Below, piece after piece: positions 18,562-31,585 of a stretch of DNA of 64,000 bases. This DNA comes from Phocicoccus schoeneichii. GTDB lineage: Bacteria > Bacillota > Bacilli > Staphylococcales > Salinicoccaceae. Made by a program: the position numbers and the translations under genes. Each line of letters begins with the position of its first letter. The first letter of the stretch is position 1. Under the pieces are notes generated by a model. It saw nothing but the letters and a program-made list of their open reading frames with translations, was not told the DNA's origin and searched no databases. Location: contig NZ_BMDB01000002.1 in assembly GCF_014635565.1 (NCBI RefSeq), positions 124,001 through 188,000 on the forward strand, in the 5' to 3' direction.

Positions 18562-19491
18562 TCACTTCCTTAACTTCGGATCGAGCGCGTCTCTAAGCCC
18601 GTCTCCTACTGTATTAAATGCAAAGATTGTTAAACAGATAAAGGCCGCAGGGAAGAATAATCTCCATGGCGCGTTTGCGAGCGCTGGATACCCATCGTTA
18701 GCCATTGTACCCCAACTTGCAAGTGGAGCAGGGACACCAAGTCCAAGGTAACTTAAGAATGCTTCTGTAAAGATTGCACTTGGAATTGTAAGTGTCATTG
18801 TTACTAGAATCGCACCGAGTGCGTTTGGAATTAAGTGTTTCATAATTAAGTGTCCAGTAGACGCACCGAGTGTACGTGCTGCTAAGACATATTCTTGGTT
18901 CTTTAATTTTAAGATTTCAGAGCGTGTAATACGTGCCATATTTACCCAGCCTGTAATTGAGATCGCAATGATCATTGGTAATAGTCCTGGTTGCATTACT
19001 ACAAGTAAGATAATTACTACAAGTAGGTAAGGAACAGCTGTTAACACGTCTGCAATACGCATCATGACTTCATCGACACGACCACCACGCATACCAGCAA
19101 TTGCACCCCATGCAACACCAATAATGAGGTCAATGACTGCAGCAGCAAATCCAATAAAGATTGAGATTCGTGCACCGACCCAAACGCGTACAAATATGTC
19201 ACGACCTAGGTCATCAGTACCAAAGAAGTACTTCGATGATGGTGCAGCATTATAGTCGCCGTTTTGCTGCCTATACGTGAATTCTGAAAACATTGGTACA
19301 AAAATCGCACCAAGTATAATAATTGAGAGTAATACAAGTCCAACGAGTGCAAGTTTATTTTGCATAAACCTTCTGAGCACTTCTTCCCAGAATGAAATGG
19401 ATTTTTTACTCAGTTGCTCAGCTTCTTTGTCTCGCTCACCAACCACTTCAAAATCTTCCGGATTTAACTTAATGTGCTCTTTATCAATCAT
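18562..19491 (-). CDS. oppC: Oligopeptide ABC transporter permease OppC
   Basis: A 309-residue permease with about six membrane segments. The EAA-type cytoplasmic loop is [19 protein letters not shown]. The N-terminal cytoplasmic region (about 40 residues) followed by a first membrane segment is typical of OppC/DppC. It overlaps oppB by 8 bases. It forms the channel with OppB. Confidence 0.93.
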   Translation of the reverse strand: MIDKEHIKLNPEDFEVVGERDKEAEQLSKKSISFWEEVLRRFMQNKLALVGLVLLSIIILGAIFVPMFSEFTYRQQNGDYNAAPSSKYFFGTDDLGRDIFVRVWVGARISIFIGFAAAVIDLIIGVAWGAIAGMRGGRVDEVMMRIADVLTAVPYLLVVIILLVVMQPGLLPMIIAISITGWVNMARITRSEILKLKNQEYVLAARTLGASTGHLIMKHLIPNALGAILVTMTLTIPSAIFTEAFLSYLGLGVPAPLASWGTMANDGYPALANAPWRLFFPAAFICLTIFAFNTVGDGLRDALDPKLRK

Positions 19492-20419
19492 TTGATTTGC
19501 CTCCTCTCAGCTGAATACGTGGGTCAATAAAGCTGTAAAGAATATCGACGATTAGAACAGCGAGCAGCAGGATCACTGCATAGAATACTGTCGTACCCAT
19601 GATTACTGTATAGTCACGGTTTGTGATACTCGTTACAAAGTGTTTACCAAGTCCTGGAATCGAGAAGATTTTCTCGATAACGAAACTTCCTGTAACGACC
19701 CCAGCTGTTAACGGTGCAAGGTAAGTGACTACTGGTAAAAGTGCGTTTCTTAGTGCATGTTTAAACACAATTACTGGTTTAGAAATACCTTTTGCTTTTG
19801 CCATTTTAACATATTCGCTATTTGTTTCTTCAAGCATACTTGAACGTGTCAGCTTCGCAATAAACGCCATTGGCGTAGATGCGAGTGCGACTGCTGGCAG
19901 TATACTATAGGCGAACCCCTTCCATCCTGCTATTGGAAACAGATTAAGCTGAAGTGCTAAATAATACTGTAAGATTGTGGCCATTACGAAGCTTGGGATG
20001 GATATCCCCAAGACGGCCAATATGGTCATGAGATAATCTGGCCACTTATTATGGAATAGGGCAGCAATTGTCCCGATTAAAACACCGAATGCAACAGCGA
20101 TAAACATTGCTTCTAACCCAAGTGTCATAGACACAGGGAAACTTTCCGCAATCATATCGTTTGTTTCACGATATTTATATTTCATAGATGTACCAAAGTC
20201 ACCCTTAGCACTGTTAATTAAATAGTCTTTATACTGTACATACCATGGATTATCTAATCCGTATTGTGCATTTAGACTCTCTTGAATTGCTGGTGGCAAC
20301 GCACGTTCAGATGCGAACGGATTACCTGGAGCTAAGCGCATCAGGAAGAATGTTGCTGTGATAATTAACCACATGGCAATTAAAATATATACTAAGCGTT
20401 TCGCTATGTAACTAATCAC
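19484..20419 (-). CDS. oppB: Oligopeptide ABC transporter permease OppB
   Basis: A 311-residue permease starting [19 protein letters not shown], with six membrane segments, the N-terminal MRLAPGNPF motif of the OppB/DppB group and the EAA loop [14 protein letters not shown]. First permease of the operon, downstream of oppA and separated from it by a hairpin that could lower its expression relative to oppA. GGAGGG precedes the ATG. Confidence 0.93.
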   Translation of the reverse strand: MISYIAKRLVYILIAMWLIITATFFLMRLAPGNPFASERALPPAIQESLNAQYGLDNPWYVQYKDYLINSAKGDFGTSMKYKYRETNDMIAESFPVSMTLGLEAMFIAVAFGVLIGTIAALFHNKWPDYLMTILAVLGISIPSFVMATILQYYLALQLNLFPIAGWKGFAYSILPAVALASTPMAFIAKLTRSSMLEETNSEYVKMAKAKGISKPVIVFKHALRNALLPVVTYLAPLTAGVVTGSFVIEKIFSIPGLGKHFVTSITNRDYTVIMGTTVFYAVILLLAVLIVDILYSFIDPRIQLRGGKSND

Positions 20420-20439
20420 AGTGAAACCCTCCTTAAAAA

Positions 20440-20473
20440 TAAATTAAAGGTGAGTGATTACACTCACCTTTTA
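20440..20473 (-). terminator. Intra-operon attenuating terminator between oppA and oppB
   Basis: On the minus strand AAGGTGAGTG/CACTCACCTT with a 4-base loop is followed by TAATTTATTTTT. The imperfect T-tract suggests partial read-through, giving more oppA than transporter mRNA, as is common for binding-protein genes. Confidence 0.7.
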
Positions 20474-20477
20474 GGTT

Positions 20478-22103
20478 TTACTCTTCAACGTCAACGTATT
20501 TTAACTGTACGTTACCCATTGGGTCTGCTTCCATGTTCTTAACGCTATCTTGTTTAACTGATAGGTTAGTGTAGAAGTAAATTGGAGAGATTGGGAATTC
20601 ACTCATTAAGATTTCCTCAGCGTCTTTCATGTACTGAGTACGAGCCGCTTCATCAGTTTCAGTTGCGACTTGGTTTAATAAGTTAGTGTATTCCTCATTC
20701 GTCCAACCCGTTTGGTTGTTTCCGCCATCACGTTTGTAAATTTCTAAGAAGTTAATAGGGTCATTAAAGTCACCAACCCAACCATAACGTCCTGCTTGGT
20801 ATTCACCTGCGTCTAATTGCTCAAGGTAGACTTGCCACTCTGAGTTATCTAAAGAAACATCGATACCAAGGTTTTTAGACCAACCTTGTTGCACGAACTG
20901 CATGATTGCCGCGTGAGCTTCACTTGTGTTATAAGATAATTTAATTTTTAAATCTGCAGGGCTGTCTAATCCGAGTTCAGTTAATCCTTTTTCTAATGCA
21001 GCTTTTGCAGCTTCGATATCATTAGATTTAAAGTAATCCGCTGGCTCTTCAAATCCAGTCATTGTAAGTGGTACTAAACCAGAACCTGGTTTTTGTTCCC
21101 CTTTAGTTACGTTATCGATTAAACCTTGACGATCAATCGCGATTGTTAATGCTTCACGGATATTTTTGTTACCAAGAATTTCATCTTTAGTATTGAATAC
21201 GATCATGTAAGTACCTGCTTGGTCAGATACGTTTAGTGTACCGTCTTCTTTAAATCCGTCTAACGCGTTTAAGTCAATTGAGTTAAATGGAGCACCGAGG
21301 TAATCAAGGTTACCTGCTTGGTATTCCTTAAGTGCTGTAGCTTCACTTTCGATCATTGAGATGTTTACTTTGTCTAAAGCAACGTTGTCTTTATCCCAAT
21401 AGTTATCGTTTTTAGATAAAGTGATGTGATCCGCACTTGCGAATTCGTCTAGATTGAATGGACCGTTACCAACGAAATCTTCGCCGCTTGGATCTTTGTA
21501 CCAATCTGGATTTTCTTCAGCAAGTTTAGAGTTCACTGGGAAGTAAGTGTAGAACGCTGTTAACTCGTCAAAGAACGGCGTAGGGTTCACTAGAGTAACT
21601 TCAAGCGTTTTTTCGTCGATTACTTTCACACCAACGTCATCCGCTGAACCTTCCCCATTGTTGTATTCTTCAGCACCAACTATGTAATATAGTTGATACG
21701 CATAGTCCGCAGCATTTTCAGGGTCTAAAGCCCATTTCCATGCAAATTCGAAGTCCTGTGCAATTACAGGGTCTCCGTTAGACCATTTTGCGTCTCGTAA
21801 TGTATATGTGTAAGTTTTACCATCTTCGCTTACTTCAACTTTTTCTGCCATACCTTCAGTAGGTTCCCCTTTGGCATCTAAACGAGTAAGACCTTCAAAT
21901 GCTGATGCTAAGATTGCACCTGAAGTTGTATCAGTAGCAAGTGCTGGATGGAACGCTGGTGGATCTGATGTAATAGAAACATTCAGTTCCTTCATTGCCT
22001 CACCATCTTCAGTTGTGTCAGAATCTCCGCCACCACCGAAGTTACAAGCAGCAAGTACGATACCCGAAACAAGTAAGAGTAATAATGTACCTAACTTCTT
22101 CAT
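20478..22103 (-). CDS. oppA: Oligopeptide ABC transporter substrate-binding lipoprotein OppA
   Basis: A 541-residue solute-binding protein of SBP family 5. The signal peptide ends in the lipobox LAAC (Cys19), followed by a Gly/Asp/Thr linker. The mature domain has the family features NVSITSDPPAFHPAL and YTYTLRDAKWSNGDPVIAQDF. It catches peptides outside the membrane for OppBCDF. It is the first gene of the operon, with a strong promoter at 22167-22196 and a palindrome in its leader. Confidence 0.95.
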   Translation of the reverse strand: MKKLGTLLLLLVSGIVLAACNFGGGGDSDTTEDGEAMKELNVSITSDPPAFHPALATDTTSGAILASAFEGLTRLDAKGEPTEGMAEKVEVSEDGKTYTYTLRDAKWSNGDPVIAQDFEFAWKWALDPENAADYAYQLYYIVGAEEYNNGEGSADDVGVKVIDEKTLEVTLVNPTPFFDELTAFYTYFPVNSKLAEENPDWYKDPSGEDFVGNGPFNLDEFASADHITLSKNDNYWDKDNVALDKVNISMIESEATALKEYQAGNLDYLGAPFNSIDLNALDGFKEDGTLNVSDQAGTYMIVFNTKDEILGNKNIREALTIAIDRQGLIDNVTKGEQKPGSGLVPLTMTGFEEPADYFKSNDIEAAKAALEKGLTELGLDSPADLKIKLSYNTSEAHAAIMQFVQQGWSKNLGIDVSLDNSEWQVYLEQLDAGEYQAGRYGWVGDFNDPINFLEIYKRDGGNNQTGWTNEEYTNLLNQVATETDEAARTQYMKDAEEILMSEFPISPIYFYTNLSVKQDSVKNMEADPMGNVQLKYVDVEE

Positions 22104-22140
22104 TGTTATTTCCCCCTTAGTAAGGATATTTTTGATTATA

Positions 22141-22202
22141 AACCGTTTTCATACGGTTATAAATAAATTATAGGCTTATTAAATAATGTATGTCAATACG
22201 GT
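22141..22202 (-). promoter_or_regulatory. oppA promoter with AACCGT palindromic operator candidate
   Basis: TTGACA (22196-22191), 18-base spacer, TATAAT (22172-22167). Just downstream lies the inverted repeat AACCGTATGAAAACGGTT (22158-22141), and a further AACCGTAT half-site runs into the -35 box (22202-22195). The arrangement suggests a repressor binding both sides of the start point; the protein is unknown. Confidence 0.7.
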
Positions 22203-22649
22203 TGGATAGAAGATACATCGCCTTTACTTAACTAAAAACAAAATAACTTACTAAAATCATTATGATATGGGTGAGGTGGGGGATTGGAAGTTGGTGGTGA
22301 AATTGGCACGGATGACAAGATGCGATTGGAGGTGGATGGCTAGAAAGGTCGTTGTGGTAAATTGGGTTTTTATCAGAATAGTGCAAGAAGGTAGGAAAGC
22401 TTCTTGTCTTAAAGTCTGTTTTTATCGAATGAGCGGGAAAAGATAGGAGAAAGTAATCTATTTAGCTATTTAATATGTGGGTAAAGAAATGTTGTCTGTT
22501 AAAACTGATTAAAATGTAGCTTTCTAAAAAGTAGATTCCGAAGATGAAAAAAATTCTCTCCATAAGTCCAATTTTTTACGAAATAGAGGCAGAAGTTTTC
22601 TTCCAATTAATATTTACGTCTATATAAAAGATAAAGACATAGTATCTTT
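22203..22649. other. Gene-free region upstream of oppA and left flank of repeat array A
   Basis: No open frame with a ribosome site is visible. The segment has G-rich patches (GGTGAGGTGGGGGATTGG at about 22269) and two copies of GTTTTTATC (about 22356 and 22418). The reverse complement, GATAAAAAC, recurs in the flank of array B. The two flanks therefore look distantly related. Confidence 0.4.
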
Positions 22650-23429
22650 GCGTTAATTCGGAAATTTGATAAGATAGCACAAAGATAGTTTCTGAATCGT
22701 TGCGGTAAATAGATAAAAACAAAAAATAGCGCAGAGTTCGTTCGTGAATCGTTGCGCTAATCGGAGTTTAGTTGAGGGTAGCGCGAAGATACTCACTGCA
22801 TCGTTGCGCTAATCGGAGTTTAGTTGCGATTAGCACGAAGATACTCCCTGCATCATTGCGCTAATCGGAGTTTAGTTGAGGGTAGCGCGAAGATACTCAC
22901 TGCATCGTTGCGCTAATCGGAGTTTAGTTGAGGGTAGCGCGAAGATACTCCCTGCATCATTGCGCTAATCGGAGTTTAGTTGAGGGTAGCGCGAAGATAC
23001 TCACTGCATCGTTGCGCTAATCGGAGTTTAGTTGAGATTAGTGCGAAGATACTCCCTGCATCATTGCGCTAATCGGAGTTTAGTTGAGGGTAGCGCGAAG
23101 ATACTCACTGCATCGTTGCGCTAATCGGAGTTTAGTTGAGATTAGCGCGAAGATACTCCCTGCATCATTGCGCTAATCGGAGTTTAGTTGAGGGTAGCGC
23201 GAAGATACTCCCTGCATCGTTGCGCTAATCGGAGTTTGGTTGCGATTAGCAAGAAGATACTCCCTGCATCGTTGCGCTAATCGGAGTTTTGTTGAGGGTA
23301 GCGCGAAGATACTCCCTGCATCGTTGCGCTAATCGGAGTTTAGTTGAGATTAGCACGAAGATACTCACTAGATCATCGCGCTAAACGAATTTTCTGAACG
23401 AGTAGCACAACAATGTATTGAAAAAGTTG
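22650..23429 (+). repeat. Tandem array A of a 52-bp hairpin repeat, 15 register positions
   Basis: Units begin GCGCTAATCGGAGTTT and repeat every 52 bases at 22754, 22806, 22858 and so on to 23326 (12 well-conserved copies). Two decayed copies precede them in exact register (22650, 22702) and one follows (23378). Each unit holds TAGCGCGAAGAT and ATCGTTGCGCTA as inverted arms around a 9-base loop, plus a conserved spacer GGAGTTTAGTTGAGGG. Copies alternate between CACTGCATCGTT and CCCTGCATCATT endings, so part of the array has a 104-bp higher-order period. No coding frame spans it. Confidence 0.9.
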
Positions 23430-23446
23430 CATTTAGCTAAAGATAA

Positions 23447-23480
23447 ACAAAAAAACTCTAACGATATTTCGCTAGAGTTT
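23447..23480 (-). terminator. Terminator after the tRNA pair
   Basis: On the minus strand AAACTCTAGCGA/TCGTTAGAGTTT with a small loop is followed by TTTTTTT, immediately downstream of tRNA-Asp. Confidence 0.8.
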
Positions 23481-23484
23481 GAAG

Positions 23485-23557
23485 CGGTCCCGACGGGAAT
23501 CGAACCCGCGATCTCCTGCGTGACAGGCAGGCATGTTAACCGCTACACCACGGGACC
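23485..23557 (-). tRNA. tRNA-Asp (GTC)
   Basis: A cloverleaf can be folded on the minus strand: acceptor GGTCCCG/CGGGACC, D-arm with AGCGGTTAACA, anticodon arm CTGCCTGTCACGCAG with anticodon GTC, and T-arm GCGGGTTCGATTCCCGT. CCA is not encoded. It is adjacent to tRNA-Glu and upstream of a terminator, matching the tRNA pair near purA in Staphylococcus. Confidence 0.95.
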
Positions 23558-23589
23558 AAAATTTATAAAATTTGTATAAATAAAAAAAG

Positions 23590-23661
23590 TGACCCCTACG
23601 GGATTCGAACCCGTGTTACCGCCGTGAAAGGGCGGTGTCTTAACCGCTTGACCAAGGGGCC
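23590..23661 (-). tRNA. tRNA-Glu (TTC)
   Basis: The minus strand folds into a cloverleaf: acceptor GGCCCCT/AGGGGTC with discriminator A, anticodon arm CCGCCCTTTCACGGCGG with anticodon TTC, and T-arm ACGGGTTCGAATCCCGT. CCA is not encoded. It probably lies in one transcript with tRNA-Asp, 32 bases further. Confidence 0.95.
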
Positions 23662-23730
23662 TTACTATTGAACACAAGACTTATAGTACCACGTAATAAA
23701 TATTAATGCAACACTTTTTAGTAATTATTA

Positions 23731-23770
23731 AAAAAATAATTGCACTTGAAGGATTTTCAAGTGCAATTTC
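23731..23770 (-). terminator. Terminator of purA
   Basis: On the minus strand TTGCACTTGAA/TTCAAGTGCAA with a 5-base loop is followed by TTATTTTTTTAA, just after the purA stop. Confidence 0.85.
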
Positions 23771-23776
23771 TTTATC

Positions 23777-25087
<1,311 letters not shown>

Positions 25088-25129
25088 TTAAACCTTATCT
25101 AATCTACCACAAATTTACTGAATTATCAA

Positions 25130-25165
25130 TTAAAAAAAGCGTCAACCATCATTGAAGACAGTGAC
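25130..25165 (-). terminator. Terminator of the yybS-gdpP-rplI-dnaB operon
   Basis: On the minus strand GCGTCAC ... GTTGACGC is followed by TTTTTTTA, a few bases after the dnaB stop. Confidence 0.75.
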
Positions 25166-25172
25166 GCCATGC

Positions 25173-26576
25173 TTAATTCGGCGGGATATATCCATCGCCA
25201 TATTCTCTAAAATCAATATCCATAAATTTACTATGTGCTTTGTTAAACATGAGTGACACCGTACCTGTCGGTCCATTACGATGCTTAGCTAAAATGATTT
25301 CAATCTCATCTTGCACACTCTGCGTGCCGCCATCATTTTCATCTCCATCACCGCGGTTATAATAATCATCGCGGTAAAGGAATGCAATGATATCTGCGTC
25401 CTGCTCAATCGAACCAGACTCACGCAAGTCACTCATCATCGGACGCTTGTCCTGACGTTGTTCGACACCCCTAGAGAGCTGTGACAGTGCGATAACAGGG
25501 GCCTGCAACTCACGCGCCAATGCTTTTAACATACGAGAAATCTCAGACACTTCTTGCTGTCTGTTCTCACTGCGCTTCCCACCCGAACCTTGAATCAGCT
25601 GCAGGTAGTCAATGATTACAAGATCAAGACCATGTTGCGCCTGGAGCTTCAGACACTTCGAACGAATGTCGTTCACACGAATCCCTGGTGAGTCATCAAT
25701 AAAAATCCTTGTGCCCGCGAGACGATTCGTCACCATTGCTAAGTTATCCCACTCGTCATTCGATAAACTTCTGTTTCTTAAACTTGATGAATCGATGTGA
25801 CCAACTGAAGCAATCATACGAGTTGCCAGTTGTTCTGCACCCATCTCAAGTGAGAAAATTGCCACAGAATACTCACCATCACGCGCCATACCAACGTTTT
25901 CTGCAATATTTAATGCGAATGCTGTTTTACCCATGGATGGTCGCGCCGCAACAATAATCAGGTCATTGCGTTGCAAGCCACTCGTCATGCGGTCAAGTTC
26001 ACGGTATCCCGTCGGAATACCGGTAATTCCCGAGTTATCCTTCTTTGAATACTCATCGAGCTCCTCGAAGATGTTGACAACCACGTCACGCATCGACTTA
26101 AATCCTTCACGTCCACGGCCTTCGCCGATATTCATCATCGACGTTTCCGCTACTGATAAAAGATCGTCCACATCGACATCTGTGGAATACCCGCTCTCAA
26201 CAAGCTCACTCGCTTTTTGAATGACCGTACGCTTCAGAGACATCGCATATACAATCTCAGCGTACTGTTCCCAGTTATAACTCGAAGGCGTAATCTGAGT
26301 TAGCGTTTGTAAGTACGTTACGCCACCCACATCGTTCATCGCATTCATACGAATCAGCTCTTGACCAAGCAAGATCCCCGTTATCTCTTTATTGTTATCA
26401 CTAAGCGTGATCATCGCTTGGTAAATTAACTGGTGTTCACGACGATAAAAATCATCGATATCCAAGACGTTTCTCACATCTAAAATGATGACAGGATCTA
26501 GTAGAACTGCACCTAAAAGGGCTTGTTCTGCCTCAACGTTGTGAGGCATCTGTTTCCCTACATCAAAGTTTTCCAT
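25173..26576 (-). CDS. dnaB: Replicative DNA helicase (DnaB family; dnaC in Bacillus/Staphylococcus naming)
   Basis: A 467-residue hexameric helicase that unwinds DNA at the fork. The N-terminal DnaB domain (about residues 8-110) is followed by a RecA-like core with Walker A ARPSMGKT (about 211-218), Walker B LDLVIIDYLQLI, and the arginine-finger region LAKHRNGPTG. No intein is present. It lies 12 bases after rplI in the conserved yybS-gdpP-rplI-dnaB operon. Confidence 0.97.
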   Translation of the reverse strand: MENFDVGKQMPHNVEAEQALLGAVLLDPVIILDVRNVLDIDDFYRREHQLIYQAMITLSDNNKEITGILLGQELIRMNAMNDVGGVTYLQTLTQITPSSYNWEQYAEIVYAMSLKRTVIQKASELVESGYSTDVDVDDLLSVAETSMMNIGEGRGREGFKSMRDVVVNIFEELDEYSKKDNSGITGIPTGYRELDRMTSGLQRNDLIIVAARPSMGKTAFALNIAENVGMARDGEYSVAIFSLEMGAEQLATRMIASVGHIDSSSLRNRSLSNDEWDNLAMVTNRLAGTRIFIDDSPGIRVNDIRSKCLKLQAQHGLDLVIIDYLQLIQGSGGKRSENRQQEVSEISRMLKALARELQAPVIALSQLSRGVEQRQDKRPMMSDLRESGSIEQDADIIAFLYRDDYYNRGDGDENDGGTQSVQDEIEIILAKHRNGPTGTVSLMFNKAHSKFMDIDFREYGDGYIPPN

Positions 26577-26588
26577 TTTGAGACACCC

Positions 26589-27035
26589 TTACTGTTCTAC
26601 TACATGAACTTTTAGTTGCGCCGTTACCTCTGGATGTAATTTAATGCTTACTTTATGATACCCTAGCGTTCTAAATGGCTCTGGCATATCCAGCTTTCTA
26701 CGGTCTAGTTTCACGTTCTTTTGTTCTTTATATGCTTCAATGACTTGTTTAGAGCTTACTGAACCAAATAGACGACCATCCTCACCAGACTTCATTTTGA
26801 TTTCAACTTCAGAACCGTCCAGTTCTTTCTTTAAGTCTTGTGCCTCTTGTAGTTCAGCCGCAGCCTCTTCTCTTGCTTCTTCTTTTTGTGCTTCAAGCTT
26901 CGCTAAGTTCTTGGTATTCGCTTCTTCAGCTAGTCCTTTTTTAAACAAGAAGTTATGTGCATAACCTGATGCAACTTCTTTCACTTCACCTTGTTTACCG
27001 ATATTTTTAACGTCTTTTAATAAAATTACTTTCAT
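26589..27035 (-). CDS. rplI: 50S ribosomal protein L9
   Basis: A 148-residue protein with the L9 N-terminal signature [21 protein letters not shown], a long charged connecting helix (about residues 45-75), and a C-terminal rRNA-binding domain. It overlaps the gdpP stop by 4 bases (ATGA), indicating coupled translation. Confidence 0.97.
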   Translation of the reverse strand: MKVILLKDVKNIGKQGEVKEVASGYAHNFLFKKGLAEEANTKNLAKLEAQKEEAREEAAAELQEAQDLKKELDGSEVEIKMKSGEDGRLFGSVSSKQVIEAYKEQKNVKLDRRKLDMPEPFRTLGYHKVSIKLHPEVTAQLKVHVVEQ

Positions 27036-29017
27036 TCATTTTCACTCCTAGAATCTCTTACTTTTTCTATTTCGGTCACTAATTCATCATACAATTCATC
27101 TATTGTCAGATCCGTACGTCTTGTCGCAGCGTTCGTTAAATGTCCGCCTCCACCAAGTGCTTCCATGACGAGCTGAACGTTTACTTCACCGAGCGAGCGA
27201 GCCGAAATACCAATCGATTCGTCCTCACGTGTTGCGACAACAAATGATGCACGCACACCTTCCATTTGAAGCAGAGTATCAGCCGCTTGCGCCACCGTCA
27301 CAGGGTGATAAGTCATCGTAGGGTCTGCTTTTACTATCGCAATACCATGCTTATCAATATTCGCAGATTTAATTAAATCACTACGTGCGATAAAGGTATC
27401 GATATCATCTTTTAGGAACGTCTGTGCGAGTACTGGATCCGCACCATTTGAACGCAGGTAACTTGCCGCGTCAAACGTACGACTACCCGTACGAAGCGTA
27501 TAGTTTCTCGTATCTACGATAATACCCGTAAGCATTATTGTAGCTTCAATACGCGACATTTTATTTTGTTTGTACTGATATTCTAATAACTCCGCAACTA
27601 GTTCACATGCACTTGATGCATATGGTTCCATATACACAAGTAGCGGGTTAGAAATCATTTCATCAGCACGTCTATGGTGGTCAATCACGACCTTACGTGT
27701 CGCTTTGTTTAGTATGTCTTCATCTAGCACCATAGAAGGGCGGTGCGTATCGACAACTACGACTGTCGTATTCGGCGTCATGATATCCCACGCGTCTTCA
27801 CTACTAATAAAGAGATTGTATAGACTTTCGTGATCACGCACTTCTTTCATGAGGCGTGATAATGTGTCGTCTAAATCCGATTCATTTAGGATAATTTTAG
27901 CATCGATATCATTTGAGCTTGCGATTTTCGCAACCCCAATAGATGCACCGATTGAGTCAACATCCGGATTCTCATGTCCCATAATAATTACGTTGTCGCC
28001 CTCTAAGAGAATGTCTCTCAGTGCGTGTGCCATGACACGTGCTTTTACGCGCGTACGTTTCTCCATGGGATCTGTCTTACCACCATAAAAACGTGCTGAA
28101 CCGTTTACCGCTTTAATTGCGACTTGGTCACCACCACGTCCGAGTGATAGGTCTAATGCTGACTGTGCGAGATGACCAACTTCTATGTAATCATCTGATC
28201 CTTCACCAATACCAATAGATAGGGTGATTTGAGCACCAATTTCTTGAGTATTATCACGCACAGTATCGAGTAATCCAAATTTTGTTTTCTCAACAGATTT
28301 AAGACTTTCTGAGTTCATAACAATCATAAATCTATCGTTAGAAAAACGACGGATATAAATGTGATGTTCCGTTGCCCATTCGTTAATAGATGTTGTGATC
28401 ATGTTGTTTAATTCACTTTTCAGTGCTTCTGTCATGTTTTGCGTCACATCGTCATAGTTATCTAAGAAAAGAATTCCAATTACTGGACGTGCATTTTCAA
28501 TTTTATTCTCAAGTTCTTTTAATCTTGTGATGTCAACAAAATGAAGTGCCTTGATATCTTCTTCATGATAGACGCGGTAATGTCTGTCATTATACATAGC
28601 TTCTGTTGAAGTTAAGTTATTCGAACGAAGTGTTGTAAGTAAATTTGGGAACGTCACGTTGATTGGCTCTTTATAAAGATCCACTGGCACAACGCGTTCC
28701 ATGTATTCGTTCATCCACATAATTTCATCATCATCATTTAGAATAATTAACCCAAAAGGTAACTCGTCAACAGTGTACTGTTTACCTGTCGCAATATCTT
28801 TAGCAAGTGACTGAAGATTGTTTTCGCTTAGAGAGAGCCAACGATTCGCATAAATATAAACAAGTATTAGAATAATTGTACTTACAAAAAAGCTCAGTAT
28901 CCCAAAACTAAAGTTATTCACTATTATAAACGTACACAAAATGACGATATGAAGTAACATAATTGCAAATGGTATTAATATTAGCTTCTTATCTAGCACT
29001 TTAAACATCTCGATCAC
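27032..29017 (-). CDS. gdpP: Cyclic-di-AMP phosphodiesterase GdpP
   Basis: A 661-residue membrane enzyme that hydrolyses c-di-AMP. It has two N-terminal membrane segments (about residues 15-55), a degenerate PAS domain, a modified GGDEF domain (about 170-305), and a C-terminal DHH/DHHA1 module with the metal-binding motifs [21 protein letters not shown] and VIDHHRR plus [10 protein letters not shown]. It sets c-di-AMP and so influences potassium, osmotic and beta-lactam responses. It overlaps both neighbours by 4 bases. Confidence 0.96.
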   Translation of the reverse strand: MIEMFKVLDKKLILIPFAIMLLHIVILCTFIIVNNFSFGILSFFVSTIILILVYIYANRWLSLSENNLQSLAKDIATGKQYTVDELPFGLIILNDDDEIMWMNEYMERVVPVDLYKEPINVTFPNLLTTLRSNNLTSTEAMYNDRHYRVYHEEDIKALHFVDITRLKELENKIENARPVIGILFLDNYDDVTQNMTEALKSELNNMITTSINEWATEHHIYIRRFSNDRFMIVMNSESLKSVEKTKFGLLDTVRDNTQEIGAQITLSIGIGEGSDDYIEVGHLAQSALDLSLGRGGDQVAIKAVNGSARFYGGKTDPMEKRTRVKARVMAHALRDILLEGDNVIIMGHENPDVDSIGASIGVAKIASSNDIDAKIILNESDLDDTLSRLMKEVRDHESLYNLFISSEDAWDIMTPNTTVVVVDTHRPSMVLDEDILNKATRKVVIDHHRRADEMISNPLLVYMEPYASSACELVAELLEYQYKQNKMSRIEATIMLTGIIVDTRNYTLRTGSRTFDAASYLRSNGADPVLAQTFLKDDIDTFIARSDLIKSANIDKHGIAIVKADPTMTYHPVTVAQAADTLLQMEGVRASFVVATREDESIGISARSLGEVNVQLVMEALGGGGHLTNAATRRTDLTIDELYDELVTEIEKVRDSRSENE

Positions 29018-29934
29018 TTCCTTCCGTTAGTTAGTTCCATTCTTAAACGAAGTCTTAAAATGAGTTCCATAAATCCAACAAAGATTGTGATTGGTCTAAG
29101 TAGAATTGCTAGGATTACAAATAGCACAACCACTGCTGTGTGCATCTTTTTCTTCTTAACAAAGTAATACGTAAAGGCCAAACCATGAACGAATAACGCC
29201 CACTCTAATATTAGCATTACGTTTGAAATGACATTATACACTGAACCTTCCGGTGTAATGAATAGCGAGACTAATAGACCAATGAAGTATAGATGTGCAA
29301 CAAAACGTGGGACAACCCAATACATGAATGGTCGATTCTGCCATACTTTACCCGTTGGGTTCAGTACTCGGACCATTAATACTGTATAAAGTGACATAAA
29401 AAATCCAAAAATTAATATTTGTGCAGGTAAAGTCACAAAAAATTGGGTAATCGATGCGCTAATTACCTTCATATCGACAACTTGTTCACCAAGAATTTTT
29501 TTAACTTCGTTTAATTGACTGCCGTACCAATCGATTACTTTACTAGCAATCGTGTCAAATGATGGTACTATTTCAACTGCTTGTAGCATGATGATAAAGC
29601 TTAGCGTCATGAGCCCAATCATAAAGCCCACATAAACAATCGCATTCTCTTCTGTGTATCCACCACGAATCGTGCGGTCTAAGAATAAGGAAACAAAGAA
29701 TGCAACCATAAGTAACATGAAACTAAAGACCGAGAAGAACACGCTCGCAATCACTATTAATATGAGTGCTGTGATCCATAGTCTTATCATGGATTCTGAT
29801 TTGATCTTCATCAGAAAATATATTAAAAAGGGAAATCCAATGAGCCCTAATATAATTGTATAATCAAGTAGTAAAAAGCATACAAATCCGACGAGTACTG
29901 CTAATAATACTTGGATGTCGGTATTTAACTTCAA
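29014..29934 (-). CDS. yybS: DUF2232 (YybS family) membrane protein
   Basis: A 306-residue polytopic protein with about eight hydrophobic segments that belongs to the YybS/DUF2232 family by position directly upstream of gdpP and by character. Function is unknown; in Firmicutes it is a constant neighbour of gdpP. A 4-base overlap with gdpP implies coupled translation. Confidence 0.85.
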   Translation of the reverse strand: MKLNTDIQVLLAVLVGFVCFLLLDYTIILGLIGFPFLIYFLMKIKSESMIRLWITALILIVIASVFFSVFSFMLLMVAFFVSLFLDRTIRGGYTEENAIVYVGFMIGLMTLSFIIMLQAVEIVPSFDTIASKVIDWYGSQLNEVKKILGEQVVDMKVISASITQFFVTLPAQILIFGFFMSLYTVLMVRVLNPTGKVWQNRPFMYWVVPRFVAHLYFIGLLVSLFITPEGSVYNVISNVMLILEWALFVHGLAFTYYFVKKKKMHTAVVVLFVILAILLRPITIFVGFMELILRLRLRMELTNGRK

Positions 29935-29954
29935 TTAAAGCACTCCTCAAACTA

Positions 29955-29990
29955 TAAAAATATGCTCCTAAGAATTAGGAGCATTCAGTA
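29955..29990 (-). terminator. Terminator of serS
   Basis: On the minus strand ATGCTCCTAAT/TTAGGAGCAT is followed by ATTTTTAT, between the serS stop and the yybS start. Confidence 0.75.
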
Positions 29991-29996
29991 CTATTA

Positions 29997-31530
<1,534 letters not shown>

Positions 31531-31585
31531 GATTACACCTAATATACTACAAGTATTTAAAAATTTAAAGTAAAGTGTGACTTGT

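Noticed and set aside
22650-23429. CRISPR array reading of the 52-bp repeats
   Set aside because: There is no alternation of constant repeat and unique spacer; the whole 52 bases are conserved in every unit, and no cas gene is present in the window.
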